A stretch of 64,000 nt of DNA from Petaurus breviceps papuanus (GCA_028583685.1 JAMXIF010000051.1:50643264-50707263), one strand, 5' to 3'. Counted from the first letter of the stretch, positions 48,075 to 59,344 are shown. Numbers and translations are program-made. The notes: generated by a model from the letters alone, not told the origin.

Positions 48075-48380
48075 TTTTTTTTTTTAAAGCAATTGGGGTT
48101 AAGTAACTTGCTCAAGGTTACACGGCCAGTTATTTCTGGGTGTGGTGCTGAGTGTCTGAGCCCAGGATTCGATCTCCAGGTCGTCCCAACACTGGAACCG
48201 GTGCTCTTACTCGCTGAGCCACCTGGCCGCCCCTAAGCAATTGGGGTTAAGTAACTTGCTCAAGGTTACACGGCCAGGTGTTTCTGGGTGGGTGCTAAGT
48301 GTCTGAGCCGGGGATTCGATCTCCAGGTCTTCTCAACACTGGAGCCGGTGCTCTTACTTGCTGTGCTACCTGGCCGCCCC
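48075..48380 (-). mobile_element. Dimeric tRNA-type SINE (A monomer + B monomer)
   Basis: In reverse complement the A monomer is 48380-48234 and the B monomer 48233-48075, ending in the A tail (T run on the plus strand). The target duplication is tgaaaaaatctt (48063-48074 and 48381-48392). The monomer junction (ccccaattgctta, ggggcggcc) is identical to that of the 16461-16760 dimer. Confidence 0.9.
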
Positions 48381-48547
48381 TGAAAAAATCTTAATAGAGA
48401 ATCTTTAAAATCATAAATATCTTTACTAGCTCCAAGAAGCCATTGAATATAAACAAGTGATTCATCTGAAATTGCCCTAATGTAATGATGAATGCTCTCT
48501 CTTCTAACTGACATCCAGATGAAACATAGTTATGGCTTCCAGGCCAA

Positions 48548-48760
48548 AAAGGGCTTTTATAGAGCGCTTTAAAGCTTGCAAAAGCTCCACATACATCATG
48601 TCGTTAAATCCTCACAACAACCCTGGGAGATGGTGCTATTATTATGCCCATTTTACAGATTGAGAAACTGAAGAATGTTCAATGATTCACCTGACTCAGG
48701 ATTCAAACTCAGGCCTCCCCACCTCCAATTCCAGCACTCTATCCACCATTCCCCGCTTCC
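48548..48760 (-). repeat. MIR SINE
   Basis: Reversed MIR: gagcgctttaaagcttgcaa, cctcacaacaaccctgggag and cccattttacagattgagaa. Confidence 0.82.
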
Positions 48761-49109
48761 CCCAACAACCAGCTATTAAAAAGAACCCTAAATTATACCT
48801 ATTAGGGTCTATCTGGTTCCTGTAGCTAGAATACTAAATGCCACCCAATGATCATGGCAAACGTAAAAGTACCAAGAGACACAGCAGCAAAACTCAAGTT
48901 TCTACATATTCTAACCTAATCAGTGGAACCACATTTTATTCAGGGTACAGCACAACGTCCCTAACAACTGTTGGGCTTGTAACAAAACATTCGACTTTTA
49001 GCTTCAAAGAGTTCAACTTAATTTGAGGAAGAGGAAAAGCATTTTTTAAAAAGATGTCAGTCACTGTGATCAACGTGATATACGGAGGAGGCCTAGACAG
49101 ACAACTCAG

Positions 49110-49330
49110 GCTCCAAGAGACAGGCCCCTCCCTCCATCCTTGGCCTTCTCAGTCTCTGCCAGTGCCCTCCACAGACACTCCAAGCCCAAGCCAGGACTGT
49201 GCTGTTCTCACAGCCAACACGTCACTTCCCATCATCCTCCCACCAGAGGAATCCTAGGCCTGGAATACTCTCCCTCTGTACCCCGCCTCTCAACACTCCT
49301 GGCGTTCTTTCAAGACAGCGCCTGTGCTGG
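49110..49330 (+). repeat. L2 LINE fragment
   Basis: cctaggcctggaatactctc and ctcctggcgttctttcaaga are L2 3'-region sequence, just left of the mariner MITE. Confidence 0.55.
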
Positions 49331-49410
49331 GTGGTTGAGTAGGGGGGGGTGGCCTCCTCAGCAGAAGCCTGCCCTCACAGGTCATGTTTCTTCTCTGTAT
49401 GTATCTTATA

Positions 49411-49477
49411 CAGGGTGTCCCAAAAGCTCTTAAGCTTTCATAGCTTAGAACTGCTGTAAGGCTTTGGGGACCCCCTG
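49411..49477. mobile_element. 67-bp mariner-type MITE remnant
   Basis: cagggtgtcccaaaagct at the left pairs with agctttgggga..ccccctg-like sequence at the right, with TA on both sides (49409-49410, 49478-49479). The near-palindromic ends (CAGGGTGTCCCAAAAG) are typical of short mariner-derived elements. Confidence 0.75.
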
Positions 49478-50129
49478 TATTCCTTGCCAATTCACCCCCT
49501 CCACCTCTGTTCTTCTGGCCCATCAGCTTGCTGAGCTGAACTGAAGTAGCACATTGCCATGAGGGAGAGACAGGAAGCTGAGTGAAACCCAAGCCCCAGA
49601 TCATGTGGAGAGAGGCCAGGAGCCCCTCAGCCACCCTACTTCCATCGGAGCCCCTGCAGCCCTCATCCAGAGAATCACCTAAGACCCAGAAAGTTCTTTC
49701 CAACAAAGTCTTGGTATTATCAAATGGTTCTGTGTCAAAAGCAGAAAGGGATTTTACGGTGGAGATAACATGGCACAGGATCCCCTGGCCTCTGCTCGGT
49801 CAGCCTGAGGCTCTCCAGCAGGAGAGGGGGCACTCCTGGTGGGCATTCACCAAGTGCTTAATAAGTGCTCACTGGCTTGGCTCTCAAATTAGACATTATG
49901 GGATTTTTGTTTTTCAAGGAGGGGCCTGGGTGAAGGCAGTTGGTCATTATCTACCTGGTTACCTCCAAAAGCATAATCACAGCCTTGCCTCCTTTTTCTA
50001 AACCTTCCAGTCTGAGGCCTGGAGACCGGACGTACATAACTAGAAAGCCTTGATTCTGATAAGAGCTGAACACTGTGCAGTTGTGTCTGGGGGCCGGAGA
50101 CCTGCCTTCTACTCCGAGCTCAGCTACTC

Positions 50130-50288
50130 TGGGATCTCAGTGAACGGAGAGTCACAGGAGCTGGATTCAAATCCAGCTTACTGCTCATGTGACCTTGGGC
50201 ATGTCACAAGTGCTCTGGGTCTGCTTCCTCCCCTGGAAAAAGATGGGGCTGGCCTAGAGGAGGTCCATGGTTCCTTCCAGCTCTAGGT
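50130..50288 (+). repeat. THER/MIR-type SINE
   Basis: ggattcaaatccagcttact, gtgaccttgggcatgtcaca and ggttccttccagctctaggt. Confidence 0.75.
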
Positions 50289-50857
50289 TCACCATCTTAA
50301 GATCCTACTCACCTCGTAACCCCAAGCAAGTCAAAGCCACTTAGCTCATTCTCAGTTTCCCCAGATATAACCACACTGCTGGGCTAGATTCCCTTGCTGG
50401 AGATGTGTGTGTGGGAACCTCCCTGAGAGCTATAAAGCACTATCTCACTGTAAATGATTAGCATTATTTCAAAGCAGGGAAGGACAGTCTGATATAAGCA
50501 ACATGAGAGGAGGAGGCAGAGGAAGAAAGAACAGTGTTGGAGTGGGAAGCTGGGGGACATACACGGGGGTGGGCCTGAGTTTGCCACCCAACAAGCAGTG
50601 AGGCCTTAAGCCAGTCACATATCTGGTCCTCAGTTTCCTCCTCTGTAAAATGTGGGGTCAGCTCTCACCTTCTCTCTTTCCAATAACAAAGGGCAGACAG
50701 GACCCCCAGGGACAGAGCCAACAGCACCTTGGTGGGCTCCTCAATGGGCACCGAGTTACCTGCTGCAGTACAGCCTGCATGATCTCTACTCTGAACCATC
50801 AAGAAACAGCTCAATTGTGTTCAATAAATTCGGTTTTTAAAAGTCCTAGTGGAATGA

Positions 50858-51000
50858 TTGATGAATTCAGAGTCAGCCACTCTGGGTTCCAACTCCACCT
50901 CTGTCAAAGGGCTTCCCTGGGCCTCAGTTTCCTCATATGTGAAATATGGGGGGCTGGCCTGGATGGCTTCCGAGGTACCTTCTACATCTCGGGTCCTACC
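50858..51000 (+). repeat. THER/MIR-type SINE
   Basis: ggcctcagtttcctcatatg and gaggtaccttctacatctcg. Confidence 0.7.
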
Positions 51001-51304
51001 TGCATTGTTAGCACACATTTTGGTGGATGACATGAAATAGTTAGACATGCCCAGGGCTGGGAAGTCCAGAGCCCCAGACGTCAGCTGTTCAAACTCACAG
51101 TGTGGTGACCTCCTTAGGACCTGGTTTCCCCATCGATAAAATACAGTGCATTTTGAATTTCCATTCCAAACATGTGCCATCTTTTATGTGAAGTTCTATC
51201 TGGTCCTCTCAGTTGATGGTGCCCTTCCTTGAGCCATCTGAAAATTCACTCCTTTTTTATTCTGCACATGCTTAAAAACCTCTGTAATGTCTTCCCCAAG
51301 TACA

Positions 51305-51450
51305 AGCAAGTTCTCTGAGAGCAGGAACCGTTTGGCTTTTGTCTTTGTACCCAAATCATCTAATACAGTGCCTGCTACATAACAGGTGCTTAATAAATGC
51401 AAGAGCATATATTAATCACTTAACACAGTGCCTGGAATAAATGATTGGCT
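51305..51450 (+). repeat. L2 LINE 3' end
   Basis: gttctctgagagcaggaacc and ataacaggtgcttaataaat. Confidence 0.75.
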
Positions 51451-53719
51451 GATTGCGTCTTCAAGAACCCTTTTATTCTATATGGAGATTCATTATGGTG
51501 TCAAAGTCGAATAAAAATGGTTCTACTCGTCTGGATATAAAGATCCCTGTGGGCAGAAGCAAATATTGACTTAAGTTTTATAATGTGATTTTACTTATGT
51601 TTTAATGAATTTTTATTTATTTTGTGAAGTATTTCCCAATTATATTTTAACCTCCGTCTGTTTTACTTGAGAGTGTCAGGCAAAGGCATCTTGTTCCACA
51701 CCCCTGATGATGACAGATCAATGAACATCTTTTTATGTATCACTTTTTAAAATTCAGTCTACAAAAGGGCACAATGGAAAACACTCTAGTCATGCCAAGT
51801 CCCAGGTCCCAGACTCACTAAGATGTGTGAAATCTGGGCAGACGATGTTTAACTCCTCCATATCCGAGTCTCCTTGCTGTAAAATTGGGATAAGGCTGGC
51901 ATTCCCCGTCTCACAGGTTTGTTTCTGCCAAAGCACTTTGTACCAAGAGAATGGGTACAAAACCCTAAAAGGCATTCTACAGAACAACAAGACACAAACC
52001 CAGTCATGAATTTTCACAACATTAAGAAGCTAAGACTCCAGCAGCATCTTTCATTCCCTCTGCTGATACACAGAGTACTTTCAACAATTGTGGCCCGACC
52101 CCGGCAATACGGTGAAGCCAGCCCCATGGGCACAATTTAGTTTTGTTTTCAGTCTTCAGTTTTCACTCCACAGATTTCCTAAAACTACATCTGATGAACC
52201 AATAGGTCCGATATTAGCCTCCAAGAAGACAAAACATAAACAGCTAAGTTCGAAGACGAGAATATTGCGTTAGTCGCTGCTTATCCAGTGTTCCTGTTAT
52301 ATGACAACTTGTAAATGAACCACTGACAGAACTTTAAAAAGAAAAGGGGAAAAAAAAGTGCCGAAATAATCTAAGTGAAACTCAGTGAAAATCTTGAAAA
52401 TAATTATAGTTAAACCACAAGGATGCAGGTGCATACTTGAGCTGAAGTTCAAGGCAGTTAGTTCAAATCGGCAAAAATGACAAAATCCCTTTCGTTTATT
52501 CAAAAACCAAAAGAGAAATTTCCCTTTTATCCTTTCACAATTTTTGCCCTGGGTATTCCCACATCTAACATACTTCAATTACAAACAAACAAAAAATACA
52601 AACCCATAAAGAAATTCACCATATAGTAACAAGACAACAATTTTTTTCATGTCTACACAAGCACAGATTTTTAACAAACTCTTTCTACATCAAAACATAG
52701 TATAAGAATAAAAGAGGTAAGAGGAAAAGAAATATTTTTTCCATCAACACAAATATAAGGAATTTGTGATTTTTTTCTTCTGATAGTTAAGATTTTAAAG
52801 CTGCTGGATAATATTATTACATGTTAGCATAATGAGAAATAATGGCAAAACATTTAAAAGGCTACAGTAGGAAGCATATTCCACTGCTAATTAGGCATAA
52901 TAGAGTACAGCTTAAAATTTAGAAATTTCAGGAAGTAAAGGCCTCTAAGTAAGAAATGATTGAGTCTTGACATTTTATGCTAGAAGGAACTGTAAGAGTT
53001 TGGTTTTCCCATTTTACAGGTGAGGAAACTGAGGCCTCAAAATAGTTTTAAAATTATTACATTTAAGTTTTAGGAAGAGAGATTTAAAATTTTGAAGTTA
53101 GAGATAAAATGCTAAGAACTTTTTTCTTTAATCCTGTGTCTCTCCAATTCCAAAGCACTCATGATGAAACACACTCCCCATCTCCTAAGAGAGGGAAGGA
53201 CACAGAATGAAAAATGAGACATATTCTTCTGAATGTGGTCAACATGGAAATGGGTTTTGACTGACTATACATGTTTTCAACAAGTTTCATTTTCCTTTTG
53301 TTCTTAATTTGGGGTTGGGGTGGAATGGCAATAAGGAAAATTTGTTCTGCCTAAAACAAACTCTAATTTAATAAATAAATCCTGTGCATCTATAAATGTC
53401 TGAGATAGCTCATTCCTCACATGCAAAACTATTAAACACACTTCCAAACAATTTCTAATGTAGTTTTCTTTTCAATTTTACATTTAAAAATCTAGTCCAA
53501 AAAATAGAGCCAACAAAACTATATTATTCTCTTAAAAATATCATTAAATGGTTTAAAAAAAAAGAGAGGGAGAAAAAAATAAAACAGGATCTGTTTTCTT
53601 TCCTAGTATCTGTATTCTATATACATAGTGGTTAAGAGATGGGGGAAGAAGAGGGAGAGATGAAACTTGGCCCCAAAGGAGGAGGACCTAAGAGGTTCAA
53701 CTTTGGTTGGATGAAATTA

Positions 53720-53720
<1 letters not shown>
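51451..53720. other. Repeat-poor AT-rich block of the ATXN7 intron
   Basis: Only a short MIR fragment (ccattttacaggtgaggaaa at about 53008) was recognised. It is otherwise single-copy-looking, with no exon recognised. Confidence 0.45.

Positions 53721-53726
<6 letters not shown>

Positions 53727-53762
<36 letters not shown>
53727..53762 (+). repeat. (CA)18 microsatellite
   Basis: Uninterrupted CA dinucleotides, preceded by an imperfect acac-atac start. Confidence 0.95.
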
Positions 53763-53766
<4 letters not shown>

Positions 53767-55487
53767 TTAATCTCTAGGGGATGTGGAGCAAAAGAGGTAG
53801 CTTGGTGTATTTTATTTAACTAAACGTATCATGTAGAAAGGGAAGGAAAGGCCAATGACAGGGATTTCTTCAAGGTAAAAGTTTCACATGAAGGGGAAAC
53901 CTCACTTTTCTCTGAAGGAATATTATTAAAATAAGCATGAATATCAAATCTAAGAAATTTCCAAAGACAACTGCATTGATATAGGTTTTAACTTTAAAAA
54001 AAAAATGGAAGAAAACACAGTCACTCCTGGCTAGATAAAACTAGAGAAACTTAGTATATTATAAATAACAAATATAATCCAGTTATGATATAATCAGTTC
54101 TAAACAGAATTCAAGGTCACCTAATAGTTATGAACCCACACAGCTACTTAACCCTCAGGAGGGCATTCTGGCAGGGTGATCACTAAACAGGTGTCAGAAC
54201 AATGATAATGTCTCTCATGATAATACAGCACAGACTTCAAGTTTTCAGAGCTGATAATGCCAGGTGAACCCTGTACATCCTACCTGCCCAATGGTACAGC
54301 TAAAGAACAAATCTATAGGATTGCCCATGTTCTTCCAGACCACAAACCATCCCAGGCCAGATTCCCAACGTGTACAGGCCTGCAGAATTTGGACACAAGC
54401 CACCAGTCAAACTGCCCCTGGTTAAGAAGCTTCAGGAGCCTCCCTGCTGAAAACAGGAACCATTTCTGATTCTCATTTGAGGTTGTTAGCTCAAGATATG
54501 ACACTACTAGGGATAAGAAGATAATTTGCTGAAAAGAATTCAATTTGGTTCAATCAAAAAACATTTTCCTTATGGTTAACTACTGAGAGTGTGTGTGTGT
54601 GTGTATACACATAAATTTAATTATACTTATTAATTTTATATTTATGCTGAGTATATGTACTTGCTGTCTCCCCCATGAGAATGTACTATCATTGCAAGGA
54701 GAAATTATTTTCATTTACTGTGTTTCTATCTCCAGTGCCTAACAATCCACAGCACATCACAGGAGCTTGTTGATTGACTGAGGTGGACTGTGGCAGGCAA
54801 TGGGAATACAAAAATAAAAGCCAATCAACATTTATTAAGAACCTACTATATACTAAACCGCACTGTGCTAAGCTCTCCACTTACAAAGGCCAACAAAGAG
54901 ATCAGTCTAATAGACTTAAACAAGCCACAGTTTCTAGGGATGTGAGTTTTGGGCTGAGCAAGGTAGTTCTTTCCCTAAAGGAGCTTAAAGTCAAGAAGTG
55001 AAAAGCCTAGCAGAGTTGATGGCGGAGCCAGTCCCTGAAGTCCTACCTGAAGGTCCAAGGTACTCTATTTATTCTAGAGCCTCTATGATAACAAAGTGCC
55101 AATGTGTTCCATGGAGACAGAAAAATGAAAAATAAAATCAGTGGCGGGAAAAATTACTTGCTAAGGTAAATGAAAGAATAAAGCCCACTTGGCAATTCTC
55201 TGCTCAGAATTCATTCCAGCACAGGTAAGAAGGAAGTCAAAGCAGGGTAGGTGTGAACCTGTACTGGTTTCTTTTAGATATAAAGAAATCAAGAATCTAA
55301 ATTGCTTTGTGAGCTTGGAAAAATAATCATACTTATGGTCACAGCAAGTATGTGATGGGAAGGCTTATAAGCATATCATTATTACTTTCGTTCTGTGTTT
55401 TCACCTGAATTCTGTTCTCTTACTCTAAATGGGGAAGGAAGAGAAGTAAATATTTTAAAATTTGGCTATTCGTACTTTAATACTAAC
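53763..55487. other. ATXN7 intron, mostly unrecognised
   Basis: Contains a (TG)n patch at 54588-54604, an L2-type 3' end near 54690-54785 and an ancient-repeat copy at 54825-54990 (aacatttattaagaacctac). Confidence 0.5.
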
Positions 55488-55725
55488 AATAAAATAGCTA
55501 GCATTTATATTATTACATATATTAAGGTTTACAAGTGCTTTGCAAATCTCATTTTATCCTTACAATAAACATGGTGGATGTTGTTATTATCCCCATTTTA
55601 CAGATAAGGAAACTCTGATAGAGGTTAAGCCACTTGCCCCGATCACAGAATTAGTAAGTGACTAGGCTGGTCTTCCTGATTTCCAGGTTAAGCATGTATT
55701 CATTCACTGTACCACCTACCTGAAT
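55488..55725 (-). repeat. MIR SINE, near full length
   Basis: Reversed MIR: aaggtttacaagtgctttgc, ccccattttacagataagga and taagtgactaggctggtctt. Confidence 0.85.
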
Positions 55726-56839
55726 ATACTTCAACATAAAATACTGATGAATACAGGTTGCTGTTATGGATTGACTACACAGAGAGGGACTGAATTCTGA
55801 AAAATTACTTTGTATATTTTCTTACTGAACTTCATGATGTTTTATGGAAAGGGTAATTAATGAAGAAAAGGAGTTCCTTTTGGACAGAAACTTTCATTTT
55901 GGGAACCTGGCAAAGTGCCTTCGACCCAGCAGTGGCTTAAGAAAGGTTTACTGAATTCAACATTCACATTAATGATGGAGCATCTGAGATAATCCAATCA
56001 GATTAGATTGTGTGGACCATAAGGCTTTAGTATCGGAAGGTTAAAATAATGATGTTGAATGCAGGCACTCACTCAAGTGCCATCAAGTGTTTGTAGTGCT
56101 GACTATGGGACAATACTTCTAATCAGTCCCCTTAACTCCCCAGAGCCAAACAAAACTAAATGACCTGTCAGTCCTGAATGTCAACTGAGCATCTGATATA
56201 ACTTCCCAAGAAAATTTCACAAAGTTACAAAAGGCCTAGGGCAGGAGATTATCTTCCTTCCCATTCCTTCAAAGTAAAAAACAGCACCCCCACAAGAAAA
56301 GGCTTTTGTTTCTCCAAAATCACCATTTCTAATGGCGACATCTAAAAAAATTTTTAACTTTACAACTGTCTACGTTACAATAAGCATTCCAATTAAAATC
56401 TTAATAAAATTTACCCCCTGAAAAGATAGGAAACATCCCATTTATAATCGGTGATTGTGAAGATCTAAAGTAATTCTCGTCTGGGCTCAGAATAAGCTGA
56501 ACAGAGGCGGGAGGACGAACAGGGCAGTCTGGCTCAGGACTAGGAAGCATGCGGGATTTGGAATCAAAAGGTCTCTGGGCTCTAATTCTGCCTGTCCCCC
56601 TTCACATCTGGGTGCTTTGTGCCGTCCCAGGGCTTGGCTTCCTCCTCTATGAGGCGAGGGGGTTAAAGGAGGGGATGAAGGGCCTTCTCTCTTTAGAAGT
56701 ACAGGACAGATCTTCAGCGCCGGGCATTAAGCGCTTACTAAGTGGATTGCTGATTGAATGACTGCCTGGCTTCCGCCTAATACACAACACAAAATACATG
56801 TGGGTCCCCCTTCCTCTGCGATCCAGCTGTCTGGCCCGG
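55726..56839. other. Sequence leading into the bidirectional CpG island
   Basis: An L2-type 3' end is near 55890-55960, and a THER-like piece with gctctaattctgcctgtccc at 56560-56750. Nothing else was recognised. Confidence 0.5.
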
Positions 56840-57824
56840 TGCCGCCGGGTCAGGAGAACCCCACGGCCCTCCCACCGGTGCCGATTTCGGTTATGGGGGC
56901 AGAGCCTGGTTCCGGACAATTAAGTGGTGGGCTGCTCTCTGTGCATCTGGGGGATGGGGCCGGCGCTGCCCCGGGGCACCCATCGGGGATCAAGGGGCAC
57001 GGAGGCAGCGCCCGCGGGCACCGGGCGCGATGCCAAGCCCAGCAGGTACAAAGGGGGCTTCCGCTCGCTAGGGGCTGGCACGCACCCCAGCCCTGACGCA
57101 GGGGGGGGCACAAGGTGCAGAGGGGCGCGCGCGGGCCGGGGGAGCCCACCTCCGGGGGGACGCGGGCCACCCCAATGTTACCGAGTCAAGGGGGTCTCAG
57201 CGGGGCTTCCTCGGCTTCGCCAGCGCGGCGGACGCGGTCGGGCCTCGCACCTGGCGGCGGGAGGACGCCCCCGCCGCGAAGGGCGAGACGCCGCCGGCTT
57301 CGGCCTGGGCAGCGGGAAGGAGGCGCGGGCCGGGCGCTCGGCATCCGCCACCCGGGGCGGCCCAGTGACGAGGCCGCGTCGGGCCCCCTCCCACTTTACC
57401 TTGGGCTTCCCTTTAAGGCCGGACATGGGCGGGGGTGGGGGGGCGAGTCGCACGGCAATGACAGGTCGGAGCCCGGGACCCGCGTGCACGCCGGCATCCA
57501 CGCCCCGCGCCCCGCGCCCCACAAGGCGGGCCTGGGAGCCGCTTCCCGCGCGAACTTTGCAGGTAGTAGAGGCTGGTGGGCGGGGCGCTGCCGCCCCGCC
57601 CCCGGCGCGCGCGCGCTCACGCTGCCCCCCCCGCCCTCGCTCCCCGCACGCCCGCAGCCCCCTCGCAGTGACCTTCTCTTCCCCGCCCCTCCCCCGCAGT
57701 TCCCAGTCCCCGGAAGGGGGGCTCTGGGATCCGCGGTGCCGTACCCCTCTTCGCTCGGGCCCGCGCCGCGTGTGCGCGCGCCGCCTCGCCCCTCCCGCCC
57801 GGCCCGGCCCGCGGCGTCTCTCAC

Positions 57825-57830
57825 CTGGCG
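57825..57830 (-). other. ATXN7: Candidate donor of ATXN7 noncoding exon 1
   Basis: On the minus strand ccag|gtgaga is a near-perfect 5' splice site, with the exon ending at 57825. Other good minus-strand donors in the island are cccaag|gtaaag (exon end 57400) and gccag|gtgcga (exon end about 57251). Which one ends the real exon cannot be decided without transcripts. Confidence 0.35.
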
Positions 57831-57885
57831 GGCGGAAGCAGCGCGTCCTGCGGCGCGGGGCGGGGCCACGGGGCGGGGCCTCGGG

Positions 57886-57974
57886 GCCGGGCGTGCTGGG
57901 CCCTCCGCCCCTCGCGGCCCCGCCCCGCCCCCCCCCCCCCCTCCTTCCTGGGGGCGGGGCCCAGCACGCCCGGC
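57886..57974. repeat. Perfect 18-bp inverted repeat in the bidirectional promoter
   Basis: Arms gccgggcgtgctgggccc (57886-57903) and gggcccagcacgcccggc (57957-57974) are exact reverse complements, separated by 53 nt of GC boxes and a C13 run. It could be a paired factor-binding site, a cruciform, or a local inverted duplication. Confidence 0.85.
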
Positions 57975-58033
57975 TCGGCGGCGGCTCCGGCGGCAGGCCC
58001 CGCCCCCTAGGCCTCCATGGCTGTTTGCCCGGC

Positions 58034-58046
58034 TGCATTGTGGGAG
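58034..58046 (-). promoter_or_regulatory. ZNF143-like site (SBS)
   Basis: On the minus strand the sequence is ctcccacaatgca, close to the ZNF143/STAF consensus core CCCAnAATGCA. It lies 51-63 bp 5' of the THOC7 ATG. ZNF143 sites are common at bidirectional CpG-island promoters. The match is by eye. Confidence 0.5.
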
Positions 58047-58096
58047 TTTGACCCGGAGCGGCGGGACGCCGGTGACGAGCTGCCTCCTAGGGCGCC

Positions 58097-58115
58097 ATGG
58101 GGACCGTGACTGACG
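58097..58115 (+). CDS. THOC7: THOC7 coding exon 1
   Basis: ATG GGG ACC GTG ACT GAC G encodes MGTVTD, followed by a gtgagg donor at 58116. The start has G at -3 and G at +4. An in-frame TAG lies 9 nt upstream (58088-58090), so translation cannot begin further 5' in this frame. The 19-nt coding length and phase fit the human gene as I remember it. Confidence 0.92.
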
Positions 58116-58175
58116 GTGAGGGGGCGCCGCTGGGGGTGGGGGGGAGCGGGACCCGAGACTCCTGGAGCGACGCGA

Positions 58176-58223
58176 CCCCCCCCCCCCCTCCCCCCCCGGT
58201 AGGGGGGGGGGGGGGGGGGGGGG
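58176..58223 (+). repeat. C13-T-C8 / G22 hairpin in THOC7 intron 1
   Basis: A 22-nt pyrimidine run (58176-58197) is followed by ggta and then 22 G (58202-58223). The two runs can pair along their whole length (one T-G wobble) with a 4-nt loop. This lies 60 nt after the exon 1 donor. The G run alone can also form a quadruplex. Homopolymer lengths should be treated with caution. Confidence 0.8.
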
Positions 58224-58559
58224 ACTCCGGGACCGGCCGCCAGCGGAAAACCCCGGGCAGGGGGTCCTGACCGTGGGCGCGCGCGGAGGGGCTCGGACCC
58301 CGGCCTTTCCCGCTGGCCCCTCGCTACGTGACGGAGGGAGAGGGGAGCGGGGAGCGGGGCCGGCCGGGCCTCCGCGTGGTCTGGAGCGCTTCGTGCGCGC
58401 AGCCCATGGCGGGGAGACACGCGGGGATGGCCGAGCCCACGGGCCGCTCCCGGCCCGGAAAACCCGAGCCCCTTTTATCGGCCGCGTTTGTGCGCGATCG
58501 AGCGGGCTGTGTTTGGTGTCTCCGGGGCCGGGAAGGGCCGGCCACGAGCGTCTGTGTCC

Positions 58560-59344
58560 GTGCGTGTAAAAAAGACATGTAATGTAACGCACGCCTTGGA
58601 GAGGGGGTGGGGGGGGGCAGTTCTGGTGACCGAGGAGACGGAGGCAGGCGGGGCCACTGGTGTCCCGGCACACGGAGCTCTGTGCTTCTGGAAGGGCCAG
58701 GGTGCCCCCTCGGCTTCCAGCCAGCTTAGCGGGGTGCCATCTGTGTCCCGGCTCCAGTGAGATCGCAGCCCGGGTCTGATGGGGTGACGGGCACAGTCTG
58801 CCTTGCGTCTTGGCTGCGAAAATGCGGCCGCGATGGGAATAGTTCCTTATCGTTGTCCCGTCTGTTCCGCATTCCCCAGCAGCGCACCCCCACGCTCCAG
58901 GGTGTAGCCAAGGGAGAGAAGAGGGGCACTGGCCGGTTTCCTCAGTTGGTGCATTTAGGGTACAGCGTGTTTTTTTCATGCAGTGAAGTCTTTTCCCTTT
59001 CTTCTGCCTGTACCCTCAGTCTGATATTCTCTCACTTGGCTCCTCCAGGAGTTTACTCTCTCATCTCTTCACCCTCCCCCCCATCTTTACCGATTTCCCC
59101 CTACTGACTGACATGCTCACATCCTTTAAAACAACAAAAATATACCTCACTTGACCTTGCCAGCCATCCCATCAAACTGTCATCCTGTCATCTATGTTTG
59201 ACTAGAATCATAAATATTTGTTGTTGCTTTCACTTTGCCTGTCATCTCAGTCCCCTCCAATTTAGTGTGGGACCTTGCACTCTTTTGAGATTACAAGTGA
59301 TTCCTTGCCTGCTAAATCCAGGGAGCTTTCCTTAGTCCTTACCT
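58560..59344 (+). other. THOC7 intron 1, first unique stretch
   Basis: The CpG island fades to C/T-rich sequence. No repeat, exon or motif was recognised. Confidence 0.6.

Larger units (their letters stand above)
1..57825 (-). other. ATXN7: ATXN7 5' gene region (partial)
   Basis: The minus strand carries the 5' part of the ataxin-7 gene. Only one coding exon is visible (11251-11578). Downstream of it, toward position 1, lies 11.2 kb of intron in which I could not find the next coding exon (in human it encodes the stretch beginning TELDESFKEF). Upstream, 46 kb of repeat-rich sequence reaches the CpG island shared with THOC7, where the noncoding first exon is expected from the human arrangement. 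The span end is the strongest minus-strand splice donor I see in that island and is an inference. Ataxin-7 anchors the deubiquitinase module to the SAGA coactivator complex in the nucleus. The rest of the protein, including its zinc-binding and SCA7 domains, is outside the window. Confidence 0.8.
56840..58560. promoter_or_regulatory. Bidirectional CpG-island promoter of ATXN7 (-) and THOC7 (+)
   Basis: About 1.7 kb of very GC-rich, CpG-dense sequence carries many GC boxes (gggcggggcc type, both orientations, clustered 57855-57990) and ends in THOC7 exon 1. The two genes are divergent here as in human. There is no obvious TATA box, which is normal for such promoters. A perfect 18-bp inverted repeat (57886-57903 / 57957-57974) and a ZNF143-like site (58034-58046) lie just upstream of the THOC7 start codon. 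Confidence 0.85.

Noticed and set aside
57396-58979. A 527-codon minus-strand open frame, with 375- and 332-codon plus-strand frames over the same region
   Set aside because: These are GC-rich frames over the CpG island that overlap each other and THOC7 exon 1. The composition is P/R/G/A-rich with no domain, and real splice sites and the THOC7 start contradict them.
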